From an uncultured Tateyamaria sp. (lineage in GTDB: Bacteria; Pseudomonadota; Alphaproteobacteria; Rhodobacterales; Rhodobacteraceae): a DNA stretch of 64,000 nucleotides. The notes under the pieces were generated by a model. That model did no database searches and was not told the origin of the DNA. It saw only the letters and a program-made list of their open reading frames with translations. This document shows, piece by piece, positions 17,726-27,117 of this stretch. The position numbers and the translations under genes were made by a program. The stretch's first letter is position 1; every line of letters starts with the position of its first letter. The stretch is taken from contig NZ_CANNES010000006.1 in assembly GCF_947503705.1 (NCBI RefSeq), forward strand, positions 62,001-126,000. The letters are read 5' to 3'.

Positions 17726-17888
17726 GGATGCACCTCTTTTCCAGAGATACTAACGGCTTTCTTTGGCCAAAGTAAGGCGGCGTGGGGCTACGTTCACGCG
17801 ACTTTAATCGTTGTCGAAGACGGGTGCAGTCTTTGGTGGTTTTCCGGCACAGATGGCTGATATGAATGGCGGCACAGGGCCCCACGTT

Positions 17889-17918
17889 GGTTTCCAGCCG
17901 GTCTTGATTTCAAAGACC
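17889..17918. repeat. Second copy of the 30-base hairpin repeat
   Basis: This stretch matches 14148-14177 at 26 of 30 positions; all four differences fall in the hairpin loop (TGCG there, GATT here). Both copies lie a few bases beyond the stop codon of a minus-strand gene (fba there, ccdA here) in the same orientation, so they may serve as terminators. Confidence 0.8.
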
Positions 17919-17924
17919 AGTGTG

Positions 17925-18677
17925 TCAACCCAAGGTGGCAAGTGCGGGAAATTGTTCCAACAGCCAGAACGAGAACCGGGTAAACAGGCCCAGCAGCATC
18001 GCAGCCCCAACAAAGACCAAAAGCGCGCCCATGACCTTTTCGATCATCGCCATGTGCCGCTTTAACCGGTTCATCACACCCATGGCCCGGCTCATGAACA
18101 TCGCCGCCAACAGGAACGGAATACCAAGGCCCAAAGCGTAGATACCCAACAGGAATGTTCCGCGGGTCACCGACGCCTCTGACGCGGCGAGTGTCAGGAT
18201 CGCACCCAGTTGTGGGCCGATACAGGGCGTCCAGCCAAAGGCAAAGGCAAGGCCAAGGATATAGGCCCCAAAGGACGACCCGCCTTGATCACCCGCATCC
18301 ATGCGGGCCTCGCGGTCGAGAAAGCCGATCCGGTAAACACCCAGAAAGTGCAGGCCAAAGACGATGATCACCGCCCCCGATATCTGCGAAAACAGGATCT
18401 GGTTTTGAAGGAAAAACGCACCAAAGGCCGAGGCGGCAAAGCCGAGGAATATGAACACCGTCGACAGGCCCAGCACGAAAAAGAGGGCTGTGATCGTGGC
18501 GCGATTGCGCGCGCTGCGCCCTTCAGACATCTCATGCACCGTCATGCCGGACATATAGGCCAGGTAGGGCGGCACAATGGGCAGTACACAAGGGCTGAGA
18601 AAGCTTATGATGCCCGCGAACAGTGCCACGGCTATGGCGGGCAATAGGCTCGCATCGATGAGATCAATTCCAAACAT
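17925..18677 (-). CDS. ccdA: Cytochrome c biogenesis protein CcdA
   Basis: A 250-residue inner-membrane protein with six predicted segments. It has the two redox Cys positions of the CcdA/DsbD core, LSPCVLPIVPPYLAYMSG and FGWTPCIGP. CcdA carries electrons from thioredoxin across the membrane to periplasmic thiol proteins for cytochrome c maturation. Length is normal. A hairpin repeat follows its stop. Confidence 0.92.
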   Translation of the reverse strand: MFGIDLIDASLLPAIAVALFAGIISFLSPCVLPIVPPYLAYMSGMTVHEMSEGRSARNRATITALFFVLGLSTVFIFLGFAASAFGAFFLQNQILFSQISGAVIIVFGLHFLGVYRIGFLDREARMDAGDQGGSSFGAYILGLAFAFGWTPCIGPQLGAILTLAASEASVTRGTFLLGIYALGLGIPFLLAAMFMSRAMGVMNRLKRHMAMIEKVMGALLVFVGAAMLLGLFTRFSFWLLEQFPALATLG

Positions 18678-18769
18678 GACCCTCGCCTATCCTATCGCGG
18701 CCCATCCGTCACGGGACATGCGGTCACATGTCTGTGGACAGACTGAAACATCACGCCTATTTCCCGGGG

Positions 18770-18997
18770 ATGGATGACAAATACACACTCGACGCTGTGG
18801 GCTTGCTCTGCCCCCTGCCCGTACTCAAAGCGCGCAAACGTCTGCAATCGCTCGCCCTTGGCGAGGCGTTGACCGTTCTGGCCGATGATCCGGCTGCCGT
18901 GGTGGATGTGCCTCACTTTTGTGCTGAGGCCGGGCATGAACTTGTGTCCAGTGATCTGAGCGGACCTGTCCAAAGCTATGTGATCCGCAAAGGATAA
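18770..18997 (+). CDS. tusA: TusA family sulfurtransferase
   Basis: A 75-residue protein with the TusA signature LDAVGLLCPLPVLKARKRL and its persulfide-carrying Cys in CPLP. These proteins relay sulfur for tRNA thiolation, molybdenum cofactor or other sulfur metabolism. The ATG at 18770 gives the family length; an ATG at 18728 would add 14 residues. It is divergent from ccdA, with 50-90 bases between starts. The gene ends in a terminator shared with RNase E. Confidence 0.88.
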   Translation: MDDKYTLDAVGLLCPLPVLKARKRLQSLALGEALTVLADDPAAVVDVPHFCAEAGHELVSSDLSGPVQSYVIRKG

Positions 18998-19023
18998 AGG
19001 GCGCACCCTGCGGCGCGCCCTTT
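18996..19023. terminator. Bidirectional terminator between tusA and rne
   Basis: A 9-bp stem, AAAGGGCGC paired with GCGCCCTTT around a 10-base loop, sits between the convergent tusA and RNase E genes. The A/T ends give a U-tract on either transcript. Confidence 0.75.
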
Positions 19024-19045
19024 GACCAATTCATCGCTGTCCGGC

Positions 19046-21820
19046 TTACTTGCCCAGTGACCACCAGCCGCGCTTCTTCGGCTTTGGCGGCTCATCCGGG
19101 GTCGCAACCTCTTCCGCAACAGGCTCGGGCGCAGGCTCAGGTATGGCGGCTGCCACAACTGTTTCGGGCGCCGCTTCGGCAATTACTGCTTCGGGGGCCG
19201 GGTCTGCCTCCACAGGCTCGGACGGGGCTTCGACCGACGCTGTCACTTCTTCTACCACGGGCTCCGACGCTGCCTGAGCAGGCACCTCAGCGGCGGCCGC
19301 TGCGGCCTTGGCCTTGGCACTGGTGGTGCTGCGTGAACGCGTCGTGCGTGGTTTGGGCGCAGGTTTTTCTGCAGCCGCTTCCGCGATAGGTTCTGCTTCG
19401 GCCTTGGCCGCAGTGGACGATTTGGATGTCGTCGTGGAGCGGCTGGAACTGCGGGTCCGCGTCGGTGTCTTTTTCACAGGCACGTCTTCTGCGTCCGTAG
19501 CGGGTTCTGCGGCGTCAGACGCTGGCGCGGTCTCGGTCGTATCCGCCGCCGGTGCATCCGCCGCAGCGTCGCTGTCAGTCGCCTCTGCACCGTTCTCGGT
19601 TGTACCATCCGTTTCAGTCGTTGTGGACGACTTGCTCCGGCTCCGACGACGCCGCCGACGACGACGTTTGGGTTTTGGTTCGCCATCCTCGCCGGTCGTC
19701 ACATCAGTTTCGGCGACAGCGTCATCCACCTCGGCCTCATCCTCGTCCACCTGATCCATGATCGAGGTGTCCACCGACACAACCGGAGCGGTGGCTACTG
19801 GCACAGCCCGCGTGGCGGTCTTGAACTTTTCCAGGGTGAAGTCGGGGCTGACCAGATGCGGCTCACCCTCAACCCGGACCGATAGGCCATAGCGGGCTTC
19901 GATATGGGCGATATGCTCGCGCTTTTGATTCATGAGGAAATTGGCGATGCCCACGGGGGCCTTGACCAGCACTTCGCGCGAACGGCGGCGGGTGCCCTCC
20001 TCTTCGACCTGACGCAGGATCGACAAGGCGAGATTGTCGTCGGACCGGATCAAACCGGTGCCGTGACAGGCTGCACAGGGCTGTGTCGTCGCCTCAATCA
20101 TGCCGGGGCGCAGACGCTGGCGCGACATTTCCATCAGGCCAAATCCGCTGATACGGCCCACCTGAATGCGGGCGCGGTCGGTCTTGAGCTTGTCCTTCAT
20201 CATCTTTTCGACTTTGGCGTTGTTGCGCCGTTCATCCATGTCGATGAAGTCGATCACGATCAGGCCTGCAAGGTCGCGCAGACGCAGCTGGCGCGCCACC
20301 TCTTCGGCCGCCTCCAGGTTGGTCTTGGTGGCGGTTTCCTCGATCGAGCCCTCTTTGGTCGAACGCCCCGAGTTCACGTCGATGGCCACCAAAGCTTCGG
20401 TGATGCCGATCACGATGTAGCCGCCGGATTTCAGCTGGACAGTCGGGTTGAACATGCCGGCCAGGTACGTCTCGACCTGATAGCGGGCAAAAAGCGGCAG
20501 GCTTTCACTGTAAAGTTTAACGTTCTTGGCGTGGGACGGCATGATCATCTTCATGAAATCCTTGGCGGTGCGATAGCCGCGCTCACCTTCCACAAACACC
20601 TCGTCGATCTCGCGGTTGTAGAGATCGCGGATCGAGCGTTTGATCAAATCGCCTTCTTCATAGATTTTCGCGGGCGCAATGGATTCCAACGTCAGCTTGC
20701 GGATCTGCTCCCACAGGCGGAACAGGTATTCGTAGTCGCGCTTGATTTCGGCCTTGGTCCGCTGCGCACCGGCGGTACGCACGATCAAGCCCGCGCCCTG
20801 GGGCACGTCGATCTCGTTGGCGATTTCCTTCAGCTTTTTGCGATCCGCGGCGTTGGTGATCTTGCGGCTGATGCCACCACCCCGGGCTGTGTTCGGCATC
20901 AAGACGCAGTAGCGGCCAGCCAGAGACAGATAGGTGGTCAGGGCTGCGCCCTTGTTGCCGCGTTCCTCTTTGACGACCTGCACCAGCAAGATCTGACGAA
21001 CCTTGATGACTTCCTGGATTTTGTAACGGCGCGGGCGCGGTTTGCGCGGCGGGCGGATGTCATCCTGATCGTCATCATCGGCCACGGTGTCGATGCTGTC
21101 ATCCTTGGACGCAGCCGAAGATTTCTTGGGGGCGTCCTCTTCGTCGCTGTCGTCGTCGGTGTCCGCATCGGCGTCGGCCGGCGCATCATCAGACGCCGTG
21201 GCGCCCTCTGCATTGGCCTCTTCGGACGCGGTCTGTTCAGCCGCATCGTCTGCGACATCTTCCTCGGCCACCGCTTCATCCGCCGCAGGGGTTTCAACGG
21301 GTGTTTCCTTGACCGTCTCCATGGGCGAGGCCGCCTCGGAGGCGTCGATCTCGGCCTCGGCACCAGTGTCAGCCTCCAGGTCAATCGTCTCCATCCCGTC
21401 GATTTCGGTCGACGTGACAGCATCGTCATTCTTGGCGGCAGCCGCCTTGGACTTGGAAGAGGTCGACCGGCGTCGGGTCGAAGTGGATTTTGGCTTGTCT
21501 TCTTCCTCGTCGCGGGCCTTCTGCGCCTCGGCATAAGCGCGCTCTTCGGCCATCAGGGCCTCGCGATCCGCCACAGGGATCTGATAATAATCAGGGTGGA
21601 TTTCCGAAAACGCGAGGAACCCATGGCGGTTGCCGCCATAGTCCACAAACGCCGCCTGAAGCGACGGCTCGACCCGTGTTACTTTTGCGAGATAGATATT
21701 GCCGGCAAGCTGCCGTTTGTTTTCAGATTCAAAGTCGAACTCCTCGACCTTGTTTCCGTCCACCACCACGACGCGGGTCTCTTCCGCGTGGGTGGCATCG
21801 ATAAGCATTTTCTTGGCCAT
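19046..21820 (-). CDS. rne: Ribonuclease E
   Basis: A 924-residue endoribonuclease of mRNA decay and rRNA/tRNA processing. Residues 1-80 and about 265-310 form an S1 domain that is split by a long acidic Ala/Glu/Asp-rich insertion (about 85-265). The RNase H-like and DNase I-like catalytic parts follow (VAIDVNSGRSTKEGS, IVIDFIDMDERRNN), then the Zn-link CAACHGTG. The C-terminal 300 residues are low-complexity, with an Arg-rich tract KPKRRRRRRRR and Ala/Pro/Glu repeats, ending in PKKRGWWSLGK; this is the expected degradosome scaffold. A long untranslated leader precedes it, as is usual for this autoregulated gene. Confidence 0.96.
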   Translation of the reverse strand: MAKKMLIDATHAEETRVVVVDGNKVEEFDFESENKRQLAGNIYLAKVTRVEPSLQAAFVDYGGNRHGFLAFSEIHPDYYQIPVADREALMAEERAYAEAQKARDEEEDKPKSTSTRRRSTSSKSKAAAAKNDDAVTSTEIDGMETIDLEADTGAEAEIDASEAASPMETVKETPVETPAADEAVAEEDVADDAAEQTASEEANAEGATASDDAPADADADTDDDSDEEDAPKKSSAASKDDSIDTVADDDDQDDIRPPRKPRPRRYKIQEVIKVRQILLVQVVKEERGNKGAALTTYLSLAGRYCVLMPNTARGGGISRKITNAADRKKLKEIANEIDVPQGAGLIVRTAGAQRTKAEIKRDYEYLFRLWEQIRKLTLESIAPAKIYEEGDLIKRSIRDLYNREIDEVFVEGERGYRTAKDFMKMIMPSHAKNVKLYSESLPLFARYQVETYLAGMFNPTVQLKSGGYIVIGITEALVAIDVNSGRSTKEGSIEETATKTNLEAAEEVARQLRLRDLAGLIVIDFIDMDERRNNAKVEKMMKDKLKTDRARIQVGRISGFGLMEMSRQRLRPGMIEATTQPCAACHGTGLIRSDDNLALSILRQVEEEGTRRRSREVLVKAPVGIANFLMNQKREHIAHIEARYGLSVRVEGEPHLVSPDFTLEKFKTATRAVPVATAPVVSVDTSIMDQVDEDEAEVDDAVAETDVTTGEDGEPKPKRRRRRRRRSRSKSSTTTETDGTTENGAEATDSDAAADAPAADTTETAPASDAAEPATDAEDVPVKKTPTRTRSSSRSTTTSKSSTAAKAEAEPIAEAAAEKPAPKPRTTRSRSTTSAKAKAAAAAAEVPAQAASEPVVEEVTASVEAPSEPVEADPAPEAVIAEAAPETVVAAAIPEPAPEPVAEEVATPDEPPKPKKRGWWSLGK

Positions 21821-22267
21821 AGTCTTTCACTGCACGACAGCGCATCAGACGTACCCGGGGGTGCGGCCGATTTGGGGTCGTGTCTATTTTGGGCGATCAG
21901 AGATGCGCGGCAGGTTGGGCCGGTTTGGGCCCCTGCTGGGTGATTGTATAAATCAACGCGCATCATCGCGGTTCTTCTCCGACACGGGCACCTCACTGGG
22001 GCCGCGCATCCGTTCATTCGCTGCACAAAGGCCTCGGCCTTGCGTCAGCATCTCGTGGCCTGTCTCAAGGCCCAATCGGTCTGTCAGAGGTCTTGCGCGG
22101 CGTACCAGCCAGTGTCCGTCCAACAGCGAAACTCAAAATAATGGGATGGCGACGCAGATGCGCGCCGTAAACCCATTGGTTTAGATAAGGCGATTGTGGG
22201 GGCAATGACAATGGCCAATCGTTCCGGCACCCACAACTGGTGCGGGAATCGCGTCACGACGCACACG
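21821..22267. other. 447-base gap upstream of rne
   Basis: No convincing gene is visible on either strand. A 72-residue minus-strand frame at 22084-22302 overlaps the HAD gene and has no recognisable features. The region probably holds the rne promoter and a long 5' leader; I could not settle on promoter boxes. Confidence 0.5.
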
Positions 22268-22945
22268 TTAGCCCCGTAAAACACCATTCTGGCAAATCGC
22301 ACCCAACGTCATCAAAGCCGACGCCAGGTCTGGCGCGACCTGTTGGCCAAGGTCCGGCAAGGGATGGTGCAAGGGCCTTAGATCCGGGATTTGCGTCGTA
22401 TGGCACCCGGCGCGCACCGCTGATGTTGTGCCTGCATCGCTGTCCTCGAAAGCGGCGCAGAGTTGCGGATCAAGACCCAGACCGGCCGCAGCTTGCATAT
22501 AAGGCGCCGGGTCTGGCTTGTTTGCGGGCACTTCGTCGCCACCCACCACCAGCTCGAAATGCGCCAGCAGCCCCGCACGTTCCAGATTGCTCCGCGCATG
22601 TGCAATATGGGTCGAGGTCACCACAGCCATCCGCGCGCCGGTCTCGGCGAGCGCTTCGATACTGTGGCGTACAGTCGGGCGCAGCGGAACGCCCGCAGCG
22701 AGGCTATCGCGGACCCCGGCATGCCAGGCTGCGTTGAACTCATCCACGCCGCCATCTAGGAATTCCGCCAAGAGCGCCCTGCCCCGCACCCCGGAATTGC
22801 CCACAAGCCGTAAAGACAGCGCCTCGACATCTGCAGGCGCGTGGCCCTTTGGGACCAGAATATCGAGCATGACACGCTGGTACACCCGCTCGCTGTCGAT
22901 CAGCAGGCCATCCATATCGAAAAGAAATGCAGCCGGTTTCATCAT
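22268..22945 (-). CDS. HAD family hydrolase
   Basis: A 225-residue phosphatase-type HAD protein with a helical cap between the motifs. Motif I is FLFDMDGLLID (catalytic Asp at about residue 10), motif II VVTST, motif III NKPDP and motif IV FEDSDAG. It resembles the beta-phosphoglucomutase/phosphoglycolate phosphatase branch, and the substrate is unresolved. Start at the first of two ATGs, with AGGGCGG upstream. Confidence 0.88.
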   Translation of the reverse strand: MMKPAAFLFDMDGLLIDSERVYQRVMLDILVPKGHAPADVEALSLRLVGNSGVRGRALLAEFLDGGVDEFNAAWHAGVRDSLAAGVPLRPTVRHSIEALAETGARMAVVTSTHIAHARSNLERAGLLAHFELVVGGDEVPANKPDPAPYMQAAAGLGLDPQLCAAFEDSDAGTTSAVRAGCHTTQIPDLRPLHHPLPDLGQQVAPDLASALMTLGAICQNGVLRG

Positions 22946-23048
22946 GTCCGCCCTGTGGTTCATAGGGCTTGTGTGACACGGGTGCGGTGCGATGGAAACG
23001 GCCCTCGCCGATCCCACCGGTCACAGATTTCGACAGTTTGAAACAGCC

Positions 23049-24383
23049 TTACAAATAGTCAGAGCGCTGCAAGCTGTATTTGGCCATCTTTTCGTTCAGC
23101 GTTCTGCGCGGCAGGCACAGCTCATCCATGACAGATGCGATGGAACCTTTGTGACGCCGCATCGTGTTGTCGATCAGCATTCGTTCGAACGCCTCGACGT
23201 ATTCCTTGAGCGGCTTGCCCTCGGTGGTCATGACAGGCTGCATTTCCTCGTGATCGTTCATAAGCAGTGACGCGATAGAGCCTGTGCCACGACGCGCCTG
23301 TAACACGGCCCGTTCAGCGATGTTGATCAATTGGCGCACATTGCCCGGCCACGGGGCCTGCAACAGTTGGGCGGCCTCTTGTGCCGAAACCTTTGGCGCG
23401 TCACAGCCATATTCATCGGCGAACTGGTCGCTCAGACGGGTAAAGAGCGTCAGGATATCCTCGCCCCGCTGACGCAGCGGCGGCACGGTGATCTTGAGGG
23501 CCGCAAGCCGGTAATACAGGTCCGGGCGCAGCGCATCCTCGCAGGTCCGGCCCGCCTCTTGCATGTTGCAGATGCCCACAATGCGGGTTTCCGCCGGTGT
23601 GCCCTGTTCGTTTATGACGGATAAAAGGCGGGCCTGCAGCGGCTCGCTCAACGCCTCGATGTCTTCGAGAAGCAGCGTGCCACCCCGCGCCTCTTCGATT
23701 GCGGGCAATTGAGCGTCTTCGGGCTGCATCGGGCCAAACAGGCGCTTTGCCAGCGCGTCTTCTTCCCAAGCCGAACAACTGACCAGCACAAATTTCTTGC
23801 CCGCCCGCGACCCGACAGCGTGCAAGGCATGAGCGACCAAAGTCTTGCCTGTCCCTGTCTCGCCGTCGATCAGCACATGACCATCGGCTTGGCCGAGATC
23901 CAGGATATCCTCGCGCAGTCGTTCCATCACCGGTGACTTGCCGATGAGCTTTTTCATCAGCTGCCCACCATCGCTGAGTTCACGGCGCAATGCACGGTTG
24001 TCCATTGTCAGGCGGCGCGCGCCCGTGGCCTTTTTGGCCAGTTCGGACATGCGATCAGGGTTGAAGGGCTTTTCGAGGAAATCGAAGGCGCCGACGCGCA
24101 TCGCTTCGACCGCCATCGGTACATCGCCGTGCCCCGTGATCATGATCACAGGCAGTGCACTGTCACTGCCCATCAGCTTTTTGAGAAACTGCATCCCGTC
24201 CATTCCGGGCATCTTGATGTCTGATATGACAATGCCGGGGTAGTCGGGCCCAAGGTTTTTCAGCGCGTCCTCGGCACTGGCAAAGGTTTCGGTGTCATAG
24301 CCCGACAGGGCCAGCCACTGGCTGATGGATTGGCGCATGTCCTGTTCGTCATCGACGATCGCGATCTTCATGGCTTGGGTCAT
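23049..24383 (-). CDS. dctD: DctD-like response regulator lacking the sigma-54 GAFTGA loop
   Basis: A 444-residue NtrC-family response regulator of C4-dicarboxylate uptake. The receiver domain (1-120) has phospho-acceptor Asp55 in VISDIKMPGMDG. The AAA+ domain (about 145-370) has Walker A GETGTGKT, but the L1 region where GAFTGA should be reads RLFGPMQPEDAQLPAIEEA, and Walker B is LLLEDIE rather than LFLDEI. A C-terminal helix-turn-helix (about 400-440) follows. Without GAFTGA it should not work through sigma-54. It lies 15 bases after dctB, with GGGAGAG before the ATG. Confidence 0.85.
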   Translation of the reverse strand: MTQAMKIAIVDDEQDMRQSISQWLALSGYDTETFASAEDALKNLGPDYPGIVISDIKMPGMDGMQFLKKLMGSDSALPVIMITGHGDVPMAVEAMRVGAFDFLEKPFNPDRMSELAKKATGARRLTMDNRALRRELSDGGQLMKKLIGKSPVMERLREDILDLGQADGHVLIDGETGTGKTLVAHALHAVGSRAGKKFVLVSCSAWEEDALAKRLFGPMQPEDAQLPAIEEARGGTLLLEDIEALSEPLQARLLSVINEQGTPAETRIVGICNMQEAGRTCEDALRPDLYYRLAALKITVPPLRQRGEDILTLFTRLSDQFADEYGCDAPKVSAQEAAQLLQAPWPGNVRQLINIAERAVLQARRGTGSIASLLMNDHEEMQPVMTTEGKPLKEYVEAFERMLIDNTMRRHKGSIASVMDELCLPRRTLNEKMAKYSLQRSDYL

Positions 24384-24398
24384 CGGTTCTCTCCCGGC

Positions 24399-26177
24399 TT
24401 ATTCCGCCGCTTGGGTCTTGGGGTCCGTATCCTCGACGAGGATCGGAAGCTGCATTTCAAAGACAGCGCCGCCTGCCTGTCCGTTTCGCGCGGTCAGCCG
24501 TCCACCCAAATCGTTCACAATGCCCGACGAGATGGCAAGGCCCAAGCCAACGCCGTCTCCTGGCTGCTTGGTGGTGTAAAACGGCTCAAAAAGCTCATCG
24601 AGGTCGGCAATCCCGGGGCCATTGTCACGCACAGTCAGCGTAGCGGTCTCCCCCGCTGACAGGATGATATCCACCTGCGGGTCACGGGTGGATTTGGTGG
24701 CGTCAATGGCATTGCGCAAGAGGTTCACCATCACTTGCTCGATGCGCATCCGGTCCCCCATCACCATGGCAGGATCAGGGGGCAGTACGCGGTTGATCAG
24801 AACCCGGCGTTGACGCAGCTGCGGCTCCATCATCGACAGACTTGAGGCCAGCGCATCGCCCATGTTTACAGGGCTCAGCGCGTCCTGACCCTTGCGGGCA
24901 TAAGATTTGAGCTGACGGGTGATGGCGCCCATCCGCTCAATCAGATCGTCGATGCGGCCAAAGCTGACCAACGCCTCGTCGGGCCGGTTGCGGCGCAGCA
25001 AAAGCCGCGCGCCGGCCAGATAGGTTTTCATCGCCGCCAGCGGTTGGTTCAACTCGTGACTGACGGCGGCCGACATCTCGCCCAAAGCGGCGAGTTTGGA
25101 CGACTGTTCAAGGGTTTGCTCAGCTACGGCCAAGTCTTCCTGGACCCGTTTGCGCTCGGCGATTTCTCGCTGGAGCTGGGCGTTCAGATGGCGAAGCTCT
25201 GCCGACTCGCGCGCCGACAGGGCCAGGCGCAAGGCCGACCTACGGCTCAGCGCATAGAACGCCAGCGCCAGCAGAATCGCGAATCCCATAATTTCGAGCG
25301 CCAGTACCCCGTTCACCCGCTCGCGGACCGAGGCATATGTGGTAAAGGACGCCATGCGCCAGCCCCGGAATGGAATACGGGTTTCAAGGCGCATCACACC
25401 CTCGCCCTGCAAATAGGCGTCGGGCGGCAGGGCTGTCCAATCGGCGGTTGCCCGAATTGCCCGCTCGATTGCGCTTTGCGGGGTCTGGCGGGCCAAGGCT
25501 GCCTCTTCGGTTCGGCCCCGCCAGCGCGGCTCGGTCGCCAAAACGATCTGGCCGACGCTGTCGGTGACCAGAACAGCGGCCGAAATCCCCGACCAGGCCC
25601 GTTCGAACTTTTGCAGATCAACCTCGACCACAATAACACCCAACACGTCGCCGCCTGCGGTCACCCGCCGCGAGTAGGTGAAGGAGAAACCCGTGGTCTC
25701 CCGGGGGGCGACGGTGAAGATGGTGTCGGCAGCCCGCAAGGCGTCGATAAAGTAAGGCTCCGCCCGATGGGCTGACCCAAGCACGTTGCGGTCGGTGGCA
25801 GCCACGGCCCGCCCGTCACGGTCCAGCAGCATCAGGTTTGCGGCCCCAATCTCTTCAACAAAGGAAATCAGACGCTGGGTCGATTGCTGGTAATCCGCCG
25901 AATTCAGCGCCCCGATCAAGGTGGGATCACGGGCCAGCAACTGAGGCACAATGGCGCTGCGGCGCAGTTCACTCAGCAGATTTCCGGAATACAGCGCCAG
26001 GCGCAGCTCGGCCCGGTTCCGCGTGGTTTCGGTAAACCGGTCGGTAAGCAAACGGTTGGTCATGACCACGGTCACAATGGCCACAACCGTCAGCAACGCC
26101 AGCGCAAAGCGTACGCGCCAACTGATGGTGCGAGCGGTTGCTGTGGGGCGAGGCCCAGATGCTGTAGGATTTGCCAT
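24399..26177 (-). CDS. dctB: Sensor histidine kinase DctB
   Basis: A 592-residue membrane kinase: a first membrane segment at about residues 18-40, a long periplasmic sensor (double-Cache-like, about 45-280) with FSFTYSRRV, a second segment near 290-310, a coiled linker, HisKA with SHELNQPLAAMKTYLAGA (phospho-His), and HATPase_c with NLLRNAIDA, DNGPGI and GVGLGLAISSGI. It senses C4-dicarboxylates and phosphorylates DctD. The start at 26177 is chosen on length; ATG 26189 is also possible. The pair controls dct transporter genes that are not in the window. Confidence 0.9.
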   Translation of the reverse strand: MANPTASGPRPTATARTISWRVRFALALLTVVAIVTVVMTNRLLTDRFTETTRNRAELRLALYSGNLLSELRRSAIVPQLLARDPTLIGALNSADYQQSTQRLISFVEEIGAANLMLLDRDGRAVAATDRNVLGSAHRAEPYFIDALRAADTIFTVAPRETTGFSFTYSRRVTAGGDVLGVIVVEVDLQKFERAWSGISAAVLVTDSVGQIVLATEPRWRGRTEEAALARQTPQSAIERAIRATADWTALPPDAYLQGEGVMRLETRIPFRGWRMASFTTYASVRERVNGVLALEIMGFAILLALAFYALSRRSALRLALSARESAELRHLNAQLQREIAERKRVQEDLAVAEQTLEQSSKLAALGEMSAAVSHELNQPLAAMKTYLAGARLLLRRNRPDEALVSFGRIDDLIERMGAITRQLKSYARKGQDALSPVNMGDALASSLSMMEPQLRQRRVLINRVLPPDPAMVMGDRMRIEQVMVNLLRNAIDATKSTRDPQVDIILSAGETATLTVRDNGPGIADLDELFEPFYTTKQPGDGVGLGLAISSGIVNDLGGRLTARNGQAGGAVFEMQLPILVEDTDPKTQAAE

Positions 26178-26214
26178 GCCGCGCAGCATAAGCCGCGCCC
26201 AACGCCTGCTCAAG

Positions 26215-26883
26215 TCACGCAGATGTCAGCTGCCCCGCCACTGCGCGGAAGAGCGCCTGCCCATCGGTGCCGCCATGGCCCATATCCGCCGCCCGCTCGG
26301 GATGCGGCATCATGCCAAGGACGCGGCGGTTCTCTGACAGGATGCCCGCAATATCGCGCAGCGATCCATTGGGATTGTCGGTGTAGGAAAAGGCAATGCG
26401 ATCCTCGCCCGCCAAGGCGTCCAGTGTCGATTGATCAGCAAAATAGTTGCCATCGTGGTGCGCAATCGGGATGTCGATGACGTCGCCCGCATTGTACCTT
26501 TCGGTATAGACTGATTGCGAGGTTTCAACCTTCAGGCCCACAGTCTTGCAGATATATTTCAGGCCCGCATTGCGCAGCAGCGCGCCAGGCAGAATGCCGG
26601 TTTCGGTCAACACCTGAAAGCCGTTGCAGACACCCAAGACATAACCGCCGCGATCCGCGTGGGCTTTTACCGCCTGACAGACGGGAGAATTGGCCGCAAT
26701 CGCGCCACAGCGCAGGTAGTCACCGAAAGAAAAGCCACCCGGCACGCCAACAATGTCAACGCCCTCAGGCAGGTCAGTGTCCTTGTGCCAGACCATTGTG
26801 ACATCGGCGCCTGCCGCACGAAAGGCCACGGCCAGGTCGCGGTCACAGTTTGAGCCGGGGAAAACGACGACCGCCGCCTTCAT
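26215..26883 (-). CDS. purQ: Phosphoribosylformylglycinamidine synthase subunit PurQ
   Basis: A 222-residue class I glutamine amidotransferase subunit of FGAM synthase (purine step 4). It has the nucleophile in [11 protein letters not shown], the oxyanion strand [13 protein letters not shown], and the His-Glu pair in MMPHPERA. It supplies ammonia to PurL (not in the window). It overlaps purS by four bases (ATGA). Confidence 0.96.
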   Translation of the reverse strand: MKAAVVVFPGSNCDRDLAVAFRAAGADVTMVWHKDTDLPEGVDIVGVPGGFSFGDYLRCGAIAANSPVCQAVKAHADRGGYVLGVCNGFQVLTETGILPGALLRNAGLKYICKTVGLKVETSQSVYTERYNAGDVIDIPIAHHDGNYFADQSTLDALAGEDRIAFSYTDNPNGSLRDIAGILSENRRVLGMMPHPERAADMGHGGTDGQALFRAVAGQLTSA

Positions 26884-27110
26884 GACATGTCGACCCGGTA
26901 GGATTCGATCACCGTGTTGGCCAACAGCTTTTCGCACATGGCATTCACGTCGGCCTCGGTTGCGCCGTCGGCCAGATCCAGCTCGATCACCTTGCCCTGA
27001 CGGACGCCATTCACGCCCTCAAAGCCCAACGCACCCAATGCATGGCGCACGGCATCGCCTTGTGGGTCCAACACACCGGTCTTCAGCATCACATGCACAG
27101 TCGCTTTCAT
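26880..27110 (-). CDS. purS: Phosphoribosylformylglycinamidine synthase subunit PurS
   Basis: A 76-residue small subunit of the PurLQS complex (opening [20 protein letters not shown]). It bridges PurL and PurQ. Normal length. Its ATG is preceded by a leader that overlaps the purC stop and contains AAAGGCAGGG. Its stop overlaps the purQ start. Confidence 0.95.
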   Translation of the reverse strand: MKATVHVMLKTGVLDPQGDAVRHALGALGFEGVNGVRQGKVIELDLADGATEADVNAMCEKLLANTVIESYRVDMS

Positions 27111-27117
27111 GCCCTGC

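Noticed and set aside
19904-21943. A 679-residue open frame on the plus strand
   Set aside because: It is the antisense shadow of the RNase E gene, kept open by GC-rich codon bias; rne on the minus strand has clear domains.
22084-22302. A 72-residue minus-strand frame in the gap upstream of rne
   Set aside because: It overlaps the HAD gene, has no ribosome-binding site or recognisable pattern, and looks like chance.
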